Part shown: positions 35,463-52,061 of the stretch, one piece after another
How the letters are laid out: each line of letters begins with the position of its first letter
Position numbering within the stretch: position 1 is the first letter of the stretch
Source: Neckera pumila
Taxonomy: Eukaryota > Streptophyta > Bryopsida > Hypnales > Neckeraceae
Direction of reading: 5' to 3'
Length of the DNA stretch: 64,000 bases
Assembly: GCA_963969595.1 (NCBI GenBank)
Contig: OZ018417.1
Location: forward strand, 560,501-624,500
Notes under the pieces: generated by a model
What the model was told of the DNA's origin: nothing
The model's database searches: none
The model's input: only the letters and a program-made list of their open reading frames with translations
Program-made: the position numbers and the translations under genes

Positions 35463-38240
35463 ACATTTCTTCAAAAGGGGAGATACACTAATGTAAAAGA
35501 AAACTTTGCATATTAGAAGGAAGCAACCAAGCTAGCAAGGGGGGAAACAATAAACTAGTCTTTAACCCTTAACCCTTAAAGGACGAGCTTGTGACTATGG
35601 AAATCATCCCTTTTGCTACCACATGAGTTATTGGCTTAAAAAAAATGCAAAAGCACTAATTGGAAGTTAAACTACTGTACAAGATCTCCTTTTTTCACAC
35701 AAAGTTCTGAAGATGAATAGTTGCACTTTTATCCTATATAGAAGGATTCTCTGTCATTCATCAAACAAAAGACGGACATTGTGTCTATTAAGGATTAAAA
35801 GACATTTTGAACCCCCTGGGATTGAGTTTGCTGGGAATAAATGAAACTGCAATTGCTATGGTTAACAAGGCTCTTACCGTGCAGGCTCATTTTCATACTA
35901 TTTAAATGAAGAATATGATGGAACTTGTCACACAACAAATTTGTTAAACTGTAGCAAATGCAAGGGAAGTTGGAGGATGCGGAAGAAGGGAAAACTTCTT
36001 TCTAAAATAGACCGGAGAGAGGGCTTCATTGCTCCAAGGCTTTTGCAAATTCCTAAGATTCTTTGTCAATATTCTCTAGAGTTTTGGGCCCTCAACCAAG
36101 GATTGATTCCATAGACGTAAAATTGTTCTTTGAGAGTTAAAGAAAAAATCCAACCCTTTTGAACTCATTCAATCAAACTATCATCTAAAAAGAGATCCAC
36201 ATAAATTGACCATATCGATTGATAGTGGATATGGGCCCAAAGCTCTAGGGAAAGGGACACATCCTTTGACCATATCATTGAAATTAGATTTGAGGCTCTT
36301 AGATGCTCATGAGTTAAGTTTATGAGTTCAATTTCTTATCTCTATTTAAAAGACAAATGAAGTTGTAGTTTATAATAGTCTAATAAAAAATTCTGCAACT
36401 AAATGAAAATAAAAATACTCCTACAATTCCATAATACTAATCCTTATTTGTAGTAATGAAAGTATTAAGGATTTTTGCAACAATTTTTTAATGTGTGTTA
36501 CATTCAAATGTTTCTATAGTGAATGTACACTATGTCCATTCAACTATTAAAGTGCAAAACAAGTGGATGTAGCTAAAAATGACAATCAAGGAGAGATCCC
36601 ACCATAGGAGGTTGCAATAAATACAAAGTGCCACACTTGAATATAGAAAGGCTTATAGAAAAGGAATACTTCATATGTAACTACTCCTTATCTTCTACGT
36701 GTGTTTAGATTTGTACAAGAATAGCTTGGAATTCAATAGATTGAATGAAAAGGTCAATGTCTTTCTGGTCTTTGACCTAGTCAACTTCAAATTGTTACAA
36801 AAAAATTTGGAAAGTTAGAACTCTGCGCGCTTTTGCTTAAAAATCATACAATATTATTGCCATGCTTCAACTAAAATGTTGGCTTGATTTGTTGAAAGAG
36901 TCACAATGTCTTTGTTTGGTATTAACACTAAATTGTAAAAACATCACAAGTGAGAAACAATATCGTCTTTTAAGTTGATTATATCGTTTATGATGTCACC
37001 AGCATACACCTTGACTACAACGAAGTGAAAGATAACATGTAGCCAGTGTTTGAACTAATCAAAATCTTCCACTTCTACTTTCTTGTTGGTGCAATAGATC
37101 CAAAGAACTCGAGTAAATATTTGATTAACATAAAAAAATCAGCCTTGTCCACATCTACACTATTTTTTTGTCTAAGTCATTGATAATATTGGAATGATGG
37201 TTTGAATTTGAAAAAACACATTCGATTAGAATCATTGAGCAGAAATGATCATTTGCCTACGCAATGCAAAAAAGCTCACCAAACTTTGGGAATAAATCCA
37301 AACTATCCCAATTAGTGAGCATGCTTTCAATTGTCGAGATTATGTTCATACTATAACGTACAGTTATCTATTCAAAATATCTGCCACACAAATCGCTATG
37401 ATGTAGTCTCTTCATATTCCACCTTCTCTTGTTGGCTTTGATATTAACTTTATATAGTGAGAAAGAGAAGTTTGAGAAGTAAGATTGTCGTGCACATCCT
37501 TCACTACATTCATAACAATAATCAATACTTCATTCACAAGTCCGTAATTTTCTAGGGGTTAAGAGAATTTTGCAAATTGTAAATTGCATACAATATTTTA
37601 TATTTAATTTTGAAGTCTATTGATGTTGGAGAAATTTCATATTAATAAGATTTTTTGCTATATTTATCAATTTATTTCATTTATTAGTTCTAAAATAAAA
37701 ACAATTATAATTTGTCATGAAACTAATAGAGCTTTTTGTATTGAAAGATAATATATAGTCTCACAAAACAAAAAAATTTCAATGAAACTTTAGTATGATT
37801 TAAAAGTCTAAATCAAGCTCAAAAATAAAATTTGACCATCAGATAATGGAACCGGTGCATTAGAGGTTAAAGACCTAAATATCTTGTACATTTTTCAAAA
37901 TATAATTTAAAATCTCTATTTATAATTGCTCTCAGAAACAAATATATTGAAACTAGTCAAGTCTTTCTAGTTTTGCAAAATCTTGTTGCAATAACTTATT
38001 GGGATTTCATGGAACAAAGCTTCTTATATAGATTAAGTTAAATGAAATCTACATTAACCTCTTGAAAGACAATTGTCCATTGAAGAGACAATTGAATGTT
38101 TAATTTTGAATAAATGTTTCTAAAATTATGACTAAAGCTGTGTACATCAACAACTTTTATAGGAAGAAAAATAAAATTTTAGATGCCTAGATGAGAAGTT
38201 ATATTGTTTGAAAAATTTGGGCATTTTGGGCATCTTTTGC
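35463..38240. other. AT-rich intergenic sequence, possible long TTAA element
   Basis: No gene recognised. TTAACCCTTAAAGGACG at 35,572 and TTTTCTAGGGGTTAA ending at 37,563 could be the ends of a roughly 2-kb TTAA element, but the terminal match is short and the interior matches nothing else here. Confidence 0.25.
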
Positions 38241-39180
38241 TTAACCTCTAAAGGACCATTGTCGGTTCGGCGGATATTTGGGATTTTGGGCAGGTACCTA
38301 CGGGCTGAAATTTTGTCATGATTTTTTGAAACTTTTTTTGAAGATAGAAAAAGTGATAAGCTTTGTGGGAATATAGTTTTTTTCACAATCGGTGCCCGGG
38401 AAAAAAAGTTATGACCAAATAAGCTCAAAACAAGGGACGGCGGACAGCAAAAAAAAAAAGGACAAAAGTTTGAATTTTTCTTTCTAATATTTTTTTCTCA
38501 TAGATTATATTTTCATCTATTTGGAAAGCTTTGATTCATTTCATTTGGATTTGTTATGAGAAAGTTATGGACATTCTTGTTTTTTGGGTAGTTAGAGCAT
38601 CTTTTTGAAAAAATTAACTTCTAGGATGCATTTCTAAATGCAATTTTTCAAATTTTTCAGTTTTTTTTTTTTTTTTTTTTTGCATGGTTTATATTACTTG
38701 ATAGAACAATCTCACTATTGGGATTAGTGAATTTTAATTCCATCTAAAATATATGAATATTTTAGATTTTCTTTCTATCTTGTAACTACTTCTACTTAAC
38801 AATTTTTTCAAGAATGATAATTAAGTTTTTTTTTTTTTTTTTTTTTTTTCCTAGAATCTCAACTCAATTCTCCATGACAAAGATTTAAAGCTCGAAATTG
38901 TGTAGTGCAAAAATTTTAAGTTAATGTTCAAAATCAAAAAATCTAGTCTTGCAATGTGTTGAAAAACTTGTTTTTTCCACTTTAAACGTAGATATCTTGC
39001 AATTTGTGTGGTCAAAAATTCTGAAATTTTTTCCACACATTCTCAAACTAGTTAGGTGTAAGATCCTATGGTTAGATATGAAAAAAAAAACATTTTTCAG
39101 TTTTTTTTCCTTTTTGCTATAGAAATGGCAGTTTTGAGTGTTTTTTGGTAGAAAAAGGGCCTCGATATTTTAGGGGTTAA
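38241..39180 (+). mobile_element. Family A TTAA element
   Basis: Starts TTAACCTCTAAAGGACC and ends GATATTTTAGGGGTTAA. 940 bp, same orientation as the other copies, with long poly-T tracts inside (about 38,660 and 38,827). Non-coding. Confidence 0.8.
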
Positions 39181-40062
39181 TCCTTCTTCTATTTTTGAAA
39201 TTTTCCATATGCAACTAACATAGTCTATTGTGCAATTGTAAGAAAAAAGAAATACTAATTTTAGTTATATCACACTTCAAGAGGAATCAATCTTTACTAA
39301 CTATGTCAAGAAATTTTGAAAAACAATAACATTTTCAAATACTATTATAATCTTGCAATCCATGCAGTCAAATGGCTTTAATTTTTTTTCACACATTGAC
39401 ATAATGGTCTACGACACTTTTGTACAATTGAAATTTAAAAAAAAATAATTCAAGATGACCACATTTTAAAATTGGTCAAGGCAACCAAAAATTAGCTTTT
39501 TGATCATTTCTCTTGAAAACCCCCCTCCAACCTCTAGATGTCAAAATCTGTAATAATTAAATGGAATTATGAAGTTGCGAGGGCCTGTCCAAAACCAACA
39601 AAAGACCAAAAGAATCCTCAAAAGCCTTTAGGCATAAAATAGTAACCTTTCTAGTAAATGAAAATTTTGGCACTGAAAAAACTCAACATGAACAAAAAAT
39701 CCCATTTCTAGATTTGAAACATCAAATCTTAAGCTATTACTCCGCATGAGATATCCCAAAATATCTAAAAATGAAAATTAAACTCAATTTGAGATGTCCA
39801 TGCTGAACTCTGTAAATTGGAGAGAATAATTATTTTCAGTTTAAGTCTGCCGAATGACTAATCACCAACCCTAATTACCAAATTGATGCAAAACATGCTA
39901 CTGTAGCAATCTACTACCAGGAGAATATGTTGAGGTGTCTTCTCCGAAACGTGTACCTGAATGTGTTAAATAAACCTACAAGCATTAGCTGCATGCATGG
40001 TCGGTTACGCTTGCACCCTATGCACCTGTTGGTACGGTCTCCATTAGGAACACACATGTACC

Positions 40063-40068
40063 TTTATT
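40063..40068 (-). terminator. Polyadenylation signal AATAAA of NAC gene 2
   Basis: A perfect AATAAA on the minus strand about 140 bases downstream of the NAC gene 2 stop codon, a normal distance for a plant 3' UTR. Inferred from motif and position. Confidence 0.5.
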
Positions 40069-40208
40069 CTGATACATTAAACCACCAATGCTAATCTTAT
40101 TCTAGGATAGCTACTTCTGGATAATCACAGTACTCGGTAGCTGACTCAACCACAACCTCGGCTGAATTTTGATGATGAAATTGAATCCCTGTCAGAGTAT
40201 GTAGAGAT

Positions 40209-42498
40209 TCAGAAGGGAAACATGGCACCCAGATATTCAGATGCATCTGTCTTAGAGGAAGATGCACTATTATACGAGCTCATGAAGGGTACCTGATCAA
40301 CTATAGTAACAGATGGATCATGTGGCATAACATTGGCTGGACTGAAGCCAGGGGAGATCATGGTGCCCCTCTGAATGGAGCTGGAAGCTGCAGCAAGGCC
40401 TTCGAAGTATGTGTTAAAATGAGATTGGACCCTGCTTCCATCAAGGGGCAGAACGTGGGTCCAAGGGGAAAGGTCCGGTACTGATGGTTTTGCTGCTGCT
40501 GCTGCTGCAACTGCGGTGGCATGGTTGAGATGGTGATGACTCATGAGCTGCGATGAAGCTGCATCAGCTGAAATGCTATGGTCTTCCCATAACGGGTCCA
40601 AGTCCAGACTCCCACATGGCACAGGAGTCAAGCCTGGCAGAATGAGGCCAGAGTTGTCAATTTCCGGTAGGGATGCCAGTACCTGCCCATCAAACTCATT
40701 AGCATTGACATAAGTGGTCATATTCACTAACATGATCTGTTTCATAGTGCCAAAACTGTGACCTTCAAGTGCTCTAGAGCTAGGACTGGTATCCCAGGGT
40801 CCAGACAGGGTGTCTGAAGAAGGAAATTTTCCAATATAACGAATATGGCAACATGAAATAATTGAGAGGCATGCCCAGCCTGCAGCAGGATGGTAAAAAA
40901 ATTAAAAAGCAAACGAATTTCGGTCTGCATGTGAGACAGTAGGTGAGATACAAAAGCTCTACTCCATGACAACACCAGGAATTTTCTAGCCTGGATTGTG
41001 AACATTCTGGTATTAATGATTTGCATAATTCTCAGCAAATATGACCATTTATGCACAAAGCATATGAAGTTTCAATAACCAGTATCTGTTCAGAAACGGA
41101 AAGCCCATGCATTCTTACCTCTTCAACGTTGGAACTGTTTATGTCTTTGCCAGACGCTCTTTGTGCACTCGGGTTCTTCTTAAATATTCGGCAAAGGACC
41201 CAATCATCCAACTGCATACCGGAAAGTTACACAAAACCCTCATATTAGCCTCAGAACAAAATTAAAAATTCGGGCGTTTGTCAATGATACATGTTGTAAC
41301 ATCACCAAGAAAAAACAATTGCGCCAATGATGAAAAAGCATTGTCATACTAGTTAAAATGGCGAATTTCAAGAGATTGGCACTTCTCCAGGCACCCGTCT
41401 GAAACCTCAGATGTATACCAGTCATAGTTTTTAGAGCTCGGTCACCATTTTGGCGCTCTAAAACACGCTAATTTAACTAATATGACCATGAGCAGGAATC
41501 GACTTACTCGCAAGCAGCCTGGCTTTCTGTGAATGCTGCGGGACACGGGCGAGCAAATGCCGTCTGCCAGGCGATACTCATGCATGACCCAGGTGGTCTT
41601 CACACCCTTGGGTGCTCGACCTTTGTAAAACACCAACGCTTTCTTCACCCCAATCTTATGCACTGCCCCTCGTGAGGTATGCACTGGTCGGTCTGTGCCC
41701 GTGGCTTTCCAGTATCCCGAAGCTGCAGCGCGATTGGGTCGAGCTCCGTTTGGATACTTCCGGTCTCTCGGACTGAAAAAATACCATTCCCCTTCTCCAA
41801 AAATCGCCTTCCCTGCAAGTTACAAACAGAGCATGAATTGATGCATATGCACTTTGGTATCCGTGAGGATCCAGCTTAAAGTACCACTACCAAAATTTCA
41901 AGGAGGGTGAGGATGTCAAAGATTCGTCCTAAACCTCGAAAACTGAACATAATCTATAGAGTCAATGTGCGAACATACATGTAATGGGCCCTTAATAGAG
42001 CGTCTTCTCAAGAAACACAGGAGTACAAATACTGGAAACCTTGCCCTTGAATTTGACATCCAAGAAAATACCGAAGCAAAATTCTATCATGGCAAAGTCG
42101 TTTATACACATCCAAAAACTGAAAGCCTGAGATAGACTCTGGATTCCGTTGAAATCGTTTCGCATTCAAATCAAATCATGCAGTAGACTCTCCCGGATTG
42201 AAATGAACAGAGTCTAATTAGTGTAGTAATTAACCTTGTAGATCGTAGAAGGTGTTTTATGTTAATTGATGTAGTACACAAGATGACGTTCTGGGAGGAG
42301 TATGAGCGCACCTGGAAGGTCCCAGGGGTCAAATTTATAGAGGTCGAGCTCAGTGATGACCGGGATAGAGAACATCTCTGATTCAGCCTTCCGCCAAAGA
42401 TAATGCAGCACCAGCTCCTCGTCAGTAGGATGGAACCTGAAACCCGGTGGCAGCTCTATCCGTGATAATGGTACAATCGATGAGGATGCCATGATCAT
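40209..42498 (-). CDS. NAC-domain transcription factor, ATAF/NAP-like subgroup (NAC gene 2)
   Basis: Nuclear NAC transcription factor. Clear coding exons on the minus strand: 42498-42312, 41812-41508, 41211-41119, then a terminal coding block about 40813-40209. The domain contains [19 protein letters not shown] (about residues 16-34), [71 protein letters not shown] and [11 protein letters not shown]. The [22 protein letters not shown] and WKATGTD wording is typical of ATAF/NAP (SNAC) members, often stress- or senescence-linked. Exon junctions 1-2 and 2-3 keep phase (1, 0). The terminal block ends [10 protein letters not shown] and carries a poly-Ala run. The link from exon 3 (phase 0) to it is unresolved: the good acceptor at 40,814 needs phase 1, and the upstream acceptor at about 40,880 reads into a stop. 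A small internal exon or another donor is required. Alternative start: the third codon is also ATG. Confidence 0.9.
40490..40508 (-). repeat. GCA/GCT trinucleotide run coding for poly-alanine in NAC gene 2
   Basis: Six to seven TGC repeats on the plus strand (GCA on the coding strand) encode the alanine run in the C-terminal region of NAC gene 2. It is a potentially length-variable coding microsatellite. Confidence 0.8.
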
Positions 42499-42499
42499 C

Positions 42500-45400
42500 C
42501 TTTTCTAACTGAGTCTCGTAATCAAAATCCTGCCCACTACCTTGACGTGCAGACAAATACTGCAAAGACACGACTTATCTAGGCAAGTAGTGCATTCTGC
42601 AGACTAAACGGATTAAAAATGTGCTCTGAGTAGGGGCTAGCGCAATATCGGATGGTTCTGACAGCATTTGAGTAGGTAAGAGGATGACAACTTGGCTAAT
42701 AAGACTAACGAGGGAAATATGCCCAACTTGATTTGATCGTCATGAATATGAATAATACCAATGACCATATACTCATCTTGCACCATTGAAAAATCCTAGA
42801 TTACTCCTATCTCCAGCACAACATGATATCTCGAATGGCGATACTTAGTAAGACTTCAAGCAACCACGACGAATAGATGTTTGCTAAGAATCTTCGCATT
42901 CTTCCTCCAGGAGTCTTGCGTTCCTGCTACATTGCAGTATCCCACGACTTCTCCGGTATTGCTCAGATCCAATTACTCATACTTTCAAATGCCTCTTAAA
43001 TTGCTCCAGCTCTACTGTTCCAGCTCTCCTCAAAATACTGGCATGTTCCTGCTTGTGAAAATATATGTCACCAGATCTAGTTTGAATTCAGTCTAAGCTA
43101 CAATCTCAAGACTGGTTTCAAATAATCAGTGGGTATCTTGAAGTGACGTGAGAATGTAGTCATCGCTTGCACCTCAAATCAGTCAGCATGTAGCACAAAT
43201 TAGAAAGATGGAAAACTCAGAGCCAACATCTAGTACATCGTATCCCTCATAAATCGCTATCATAGAAGAAATTCGATGCGCATACTACAAAATCCTAAAT
43301 AATTAAATCGGTGCTAGACACGTGATATGTTAACCTGGATACAATTTGGCATGTCTCGCAGCCAGAGTAGGCTGAGAACAGAACCTGAAAAGCCAACCTA
43401 AGTCTTCAGACCTGTGATGAATTCTAACTGCAGATAAAGGGAGAGGTAAGTTAAGCTCTAGCTCTTGTGCACCAACACATGTGGACTAGAGGAAGAAGCC
43501 AGAAGTGTTAATGTTAAGCACAGCTTGGTAGAATAGTCTGGTGCTCTTGGCGTCGTCATGGGCCCATCTCTCTAAGGGATGAGCTTCACGTACGGGTCAT
43601 TGCTCTTTAATGGCTGGTGGTAAGCTGGACCAAATGATGCAAAGAGCAATGGCGGTCGGTTTTCAAGGGAAAGCCAAGCTGTGCACCCCCCGTCATGACC
43701 ACACATTGATCGGTTGACGGACAAGGTTTCAGACGAGCACAAGTAAATTCATCGCCAAATTTCAATTCCAGGATATTAAGACTTTTGATTAAGAACCAGT
43801 TTTTAGGGTAGTGATTCGTTACTTCTCTCAATGCTGGCCAAGATACGGACTCAAATTCTCCCTTCAGTGAGTTCAGTCCCTGCATACAATACATAGGAAA
43901 CTTCTCGTCATGAATAAGGGAACAGGGTATAATTACAAACATAATCTCAAATGAAGCCCTGTAATGAAAATCAAAAGCTGGTCAACTCGTGAGTCTAACG
44001 AGAAGGACGTACTACACGTGAGTGGTAAGATAAGATTAGGTACCAACCATATTGCGACTGCCCCACGTCAAACGCCTTCGGTTCCAAATCATGTAGTGTC
44101 CTTGAGCCACGACCAGGCCTGAACTTTCTTGGGCGGACAGCCAGGCCACTTCACTTCTTCCCCCAAAGACCCGGAGATTCCTACGGAGTCACTTATTATC
44201 GTGCCGTAGCATAACCCCTTGAATGTCCTCGACGGTGGATGAGGATACACGGAGCATTCAGGTACAACTCCTTTGATTAAGGATGTCACCGGATTCAGGG
44301 AAAGTGGGACCAAACTGTAATGACGTATAATTTCAATCAGCTCTCTGGATCACACAAGAGACTTTGATCGTACAGTACAAGTAGTGCCAGCGGCGAGTAG
44401 GCAACTCTCGTTGCCAACACAGCAGGACACAAAGTGTCTGAGATCTTATTTCATGGCAGTAGAGTTCAAGAATCTAGTGCTGCACACTAGTTTGACAGTT
44501 AACAAACTAATTTAATCAACACTGACTGATTTGATTACTTACTGAAAAATGCATTTGCAGCTCACAGTACCTTTGCGCAATCAACTTCTCCAATGCGCTC
44601 CTTCAGGAAGCCCAGTTTGGTAGTAGGTTGGGATCAATACCTAGATGTACGTGTATATAAACAAGGCAGTTAGTAGTCAGATTGAGTGACGGGGATCCAG
44701 AATCTCTCAAACTACACGTGAGCTTCTAGCGCAGAAGAGTTTAGCATTTTTGCAGCACTTCACCATATAAATCATAGCTGAAATATGAAATCATAGCTGA
44801 AAAGAAACCAAAAGATTACCTACAGGAGGAGCAGAATTTTCTAGTTACGAGTTGAATCAACCAGCATGACGTCGATCTCTTCGATGGTGCAAGGTACATC
44901 TTTATGAGCGGCTATGATCATGAAGGTTGCTTCTTAACTGGGTGGTATTCACAAGCTGCCCACATGGCTCATCTAACATGGCTAAGACTCACCAGCCATG
45001 AAGTCTGCGAAAATGCGGCGGTCAATGGACTGTGATATTTCAACCTTGGCCCCAAGTACTGTATGAATCGAATATGAGCTCCAAGGAAAGGACAATTGCG
45101 TTGAAACGGGTTAGCAAGGTGACAATTTGAGCCACAACCTGGAACTGAACCACAGGTAGGTGCCTTTACATGCAAGATTGCTATGCAGTGTAGCTGATGA
45201 TACTATTAGGTGCATCAGCACAGAAATTATGAAGAATTAAAATGCTTTAGTGACTATCAAAAGACACTTACACTACTGCCTCGTCTGGAAGTGTTATGTT
45301 TACGGACATGACTAGATTTGAAGAGCTGACCGACCAAGGGACAGGTGCAAGCAAGTAACTCACAATCAAACCGGGGAGGCTAAGTGGAATTCAATTAGCA

Positions 45401-46740
45401 CTCTCATGCATGTTCACAACTTGACACGTGGAAGTTGTCCAATCTGATGTATACACATCACGGATTCTGAGGATAAACAGGGAGTGCGAATAACAGAGTC
45501 TCATTAGAGAGGGTTGAGTGTATATGGGTACTTACAACGTTGTGTAAATCCAGTGACCATAATTACAGCACCAACTAGTACATTCGCCTCCATGCAGTTT
45601 CATGAAGATCACCATTCCTGGATCTATTACTTGCACTCGGTCTGTATGGCAATCTGACCTACGTTGACCAGGTGCTGAAACAATTCTGTAATCAGCAGTC
45701 TCGTTAGCATCCGTTAGGCAAGTGAGAGACTCTTGATCTTCGTCTGTTTCACAAGATCATAAAACCTCAACATCAGAAGCACAGGGTTTCCAACTGTCAT
45801 ATCAACTGTCATATCAAGCACAAAATAATCATACGAGATAATCAAGCGAAATGCATAATGCAATTCTTATGTAACAAGAATCAACCTGATTCAGTGGTTT
45901 CAAGCAATGAAAGAAGGGGATCTGCCTAACGCACAAGTGACAGTACAACAAAACCATCCACATCTCCAAAGGCGGCGAGTAAATGAATCTTTTTTGATTG
46001 ACTGTGACAGGACAACGAGGATATTCAATCCGGTGTAGACTATATACTCCAGTCGCGAAGATTCCAACTCATCATGCCCGCAACACAGAAACAGGTATCC
46101 CTGAAATGAAGTACAACGAGATAAACTAGGACGCCAGTATTAATGATTTGCTTGAAAAAATTATTTACATGAAATTCCAAATACCTCTTTGCAGCAAAGA
46201 ACCTTACAATTGTTTTAAATGCTGCAGTGCAAGAGGTATCAGATACAATTCCGTGCGATGATACCATTCTCATCTCACCATTGGCCTCAGCGACTTTTGT
46301 GGTCAAACAGAAAAAATAATACGGTTGACATACGAATAGTGAACTAACTAAAAGAATGTCCACAAACCAAAAATCTAGAGCTACGCATTACTGTTTTTAC
46401 AACAGCGTGGAGGACAATAGTAGCCGAGGACTTTCATCCTGATGCCTGACTCCAAAAAGAGGAGGAACACCAGCCACGATTGATTAAGCCAGCATCGCCA
46501 ACTAGTATACCTACATCTTATCTCATGTTAATTACTCGAGAGTACAGGACTTTTCTATACAAAAATCAAGAGCTGGGAAGTTTCTCGATGACGTACAATT
46601 GAAAAAGTAGAACGCTTGACTACTCGGCCACAGGCGCCATGCCCACATTGAGAAATAGCCTCGAGAGGGATTTCGCAACTTCCATGGTCACATAACTCGT
46701 AGCTTAAACACGAGTCATGAAGGTAACACCAGCTGAAAAG
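42500..46740 (-). other. 4.2-kb low-copy stretch with exon-like frames, no recognised gene
   Basis: This stretch separates two minus-strand genes and is less AT-rich than the flanking repeat DNA, with no inverted-repeat elements that I can see. Several minus-strand frames sit next to splice-like signals: 43,883-43,607 (preceded by a TGTATGCAG acceptor), 44,313-44,089, 45,756-45,532 (open, ends near a good TTGTAAGT donor) and 46,438-46,250 (MKVLGYYCPP then AEANGEMRMV in matching phase). None resembles a family I know and I could not assemble one unambiguous reading frame. It may be an unidentified gene, a pseudogene, or the NAC gene 2 promoter. Confidence 0.3.
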
Positions 46741-46755
46741 CCATTTCCAAGTTAT

Positions 46756-49934
<3,179 letters not shown>

Positions 49935-50235
49935 AGCTTATCAAGGGCAAATTGAAGGAAGATGAGCATCAATCAATTGAGAACAAGCACATGTTGTTAT
50001 TTCATATTTCAAGTGTCGTCTGAAATTCGAATTTGGAACATCCTGTACAGGGGATTGCAAATGCTTGCACGCTCAAAGACAGTCATCGAGCTTATCGACT
50101 GAGCTGGCTCCCCCTCGGCACTGCGAGGCATTTGCGCTTGCACTCTGGAATCGAAGGCAAACAGCGTCCGCGCAGTGTGAATAGGGAGCTTGGTATTGGC
50201 CTGGACGGATTGAAAATGCAAATCGCAAGAAACCC

Positions 50236-50967
50236 TTAACCCAGAAACGACGAGCCTATGACCGCAGGCTCAAAGCCTCACAACTGAGCAATCAGTTTGT
50301 TGCCGATTTCCAACAAGAAATGCTTGAAGCTTTTTGTGTTTATTTTTCACAGATGAGAGTACATTTCCTCTACACCTCACAAAATTTTCAGAATTTAAAA
50401 AACAAACTGATTTTTATAAGAATTTTTGAATGAAAAGTGAAGAAAAATTCATATCAAATAGAAAATTAGTTCAAAAAATATAAGAATTTCAACATGGGTG
50501 CAGATTATAGGGACAAACATCATGGTGTAAAATTATTTACCATGTACATCTATAATTAGAATATAAAAGACATTAAAAATTCATGCAAACTTCAAACTCC
50601 TATAAATATTCAATTTTGCAAATTTTTCCAAAATTCCAATTGGAGTAGAAACTAGAGTAGCTCACCTTTGTTTTGTTAGTTGGGCTCAAACTCCCAAAAC
50701 ATCATTTTCAAGAAGAAATTTCTGATTTTGAGAAAGGAGCAAAATACACTAAAATGGCAAATTTTGCCTCCCGTTTTTTTTCTTTGGTTCTCTCTCACAT
50801 GAAGACAAAGGCTGTGATGATTGCAAAGTCAATTGGAAACTATTCCTAACCCACTATTCAAGGTGCACAAGCAAAAATTGGATGAAAAAGCACTTGTAGC
50901 TTCCGTGTAGTTTACTTTCTGTTCGTCCAAACGCCACAAAATGGCGCCCTTGGCGTTTCTGGGTTAA
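50236..50967 (+). mobile_element. TTAA element family D with CCCAGAAACG ends
   Basis: Begins TTAACCCAGAAACGACG and ends GGCGTTTCTGGGTTAA, giving a 14-bp terminal repeat TTAACCCAGAAACG. It is 732 bp and non-coding. The TTAA target plus CCC...GGG termini are again piggyBac-like, but the interior is unrelated to families A and C. It sits about 300 bp upstream of the hydratase start codon. Confidence 0.75.
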
Positions 50968-51350
50968 AGTAGAAGCACCAGTAGTTGATCATTTAAGGAG
51001 TTTCGGAGCAGATTGTGCGCAGTATGAGGTGGTGGAAATTTTTCCCATGTAGGAAGATAGGAAATATGGAGATTGGAAAATTTTCAGAATTTAATTCTCA
51101 AAACTGAAATTACAGGGAATTTTGGGAGCCCAAAAGTGCATTTCACTAGTAGACAATGTCTAGAGTCTTCTAATTCCGATCGCCAAGGATGCTCACTACT
51201 TTGGGACATGTGTCCTAACCATATTAGTCCTAACGTTGAAAAGGACAAGAAAACAACACTCCAAGCCTGATTTTCAACCTAAGGTTGGAAATAGTGCACC
51301 TTATAGGTTGGGTACTGGGCGTGGTCGATAATTGGTGCTTCTACCTTAGA
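50965..51350. mobile_element. TIR element family G, copy 3, inverted
   Basis: TTAAAGTAGAAGCACCAGT on the left and TTGGTGCTTCTACCTTA on the right. TTTGGGACATGTGTCC and CATATTAGTCCTAACGTTG read as the reverse complement of family G interior. It directly abuts the TTAA element on its left. Confidence 0.7.
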
Positions 51351-51613
51351 GCATCTCCACTAATCTGTTCTCTATCCCTAAACTTGAAGTCTCAAAGCAG
51401 TCAACCTTGATTTTATACAATTGAAACCTTGCGAGTTCTCTATATGAGCCTTTGGATACAGGATTCGGTGATAGTTTTACAGAATTCCCTATAATTTACG
51501 GATACAGATTTTTGAAAAGTTTGGTGCGGTGAACTTTCTGTATCCCTGTCTGCATTTTAGGTCTTCTTCCCTAAACTTTTAGGAAAACGGAACTCCTGAT
51601 GGGAATGCTCTTA
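51348..51613. mobile_element. hAT-like MITE with AGAGCATCTCC ends
   Basis: AGAGCATCTCCACTAATCTG on the left and CTGATGGGAATGCTCTTA on the right. GAGCATCTCCA termini are typical of plant hAT-type MITEs. About 265 bp; begins immediately after the inverted family G copy. Confidence 0.6.
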
Positions 51614-52061
51614 ATCCCTAAATGCTTGAGGCACCAAATTGTGGTGTTGACAAAACTTTGAAGTTAAATAAGACCTAACTAAGTTTCTATTTTTAGTAGT
51701 TCATATTTTTGACAAATTCTTTTTGAAGTCCAGTTTTAGTATTAAAAATCCGATTTTGAAAATGAATGATTATAATTTTTTTGTCTAAGATTTCGTGCAA
51801 GGGTATCCATTGCAATCTTGACTTTCCGTATTGTTGACAAATACATTAGATCTTGGAAAAAAAATCACACTAGAAATTCATTTAAAAAAATTGTAGGGTA
51901 GATATTGAAAATCCATAAATTGATTGGAGTTATGGATGTTAGGCCCTTCAAATTCATATTCTTTTGGTGAGCAATTTTTTAGATTTGACATACAAAAAGA
52001 GAGCTGAAAGATTTTCACAATTTTAACACCCTCATGATCAAACATTATAATCTTTCAATCC

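Noticed and set aside
40742..41056. 104-codon minus-strand frame as an alternative C-terminus of NAC gene 2
   Set aside because: Its start has no coding character and covers an intron-like T-rich tract. It was kept only as the evidence for the phase problem.
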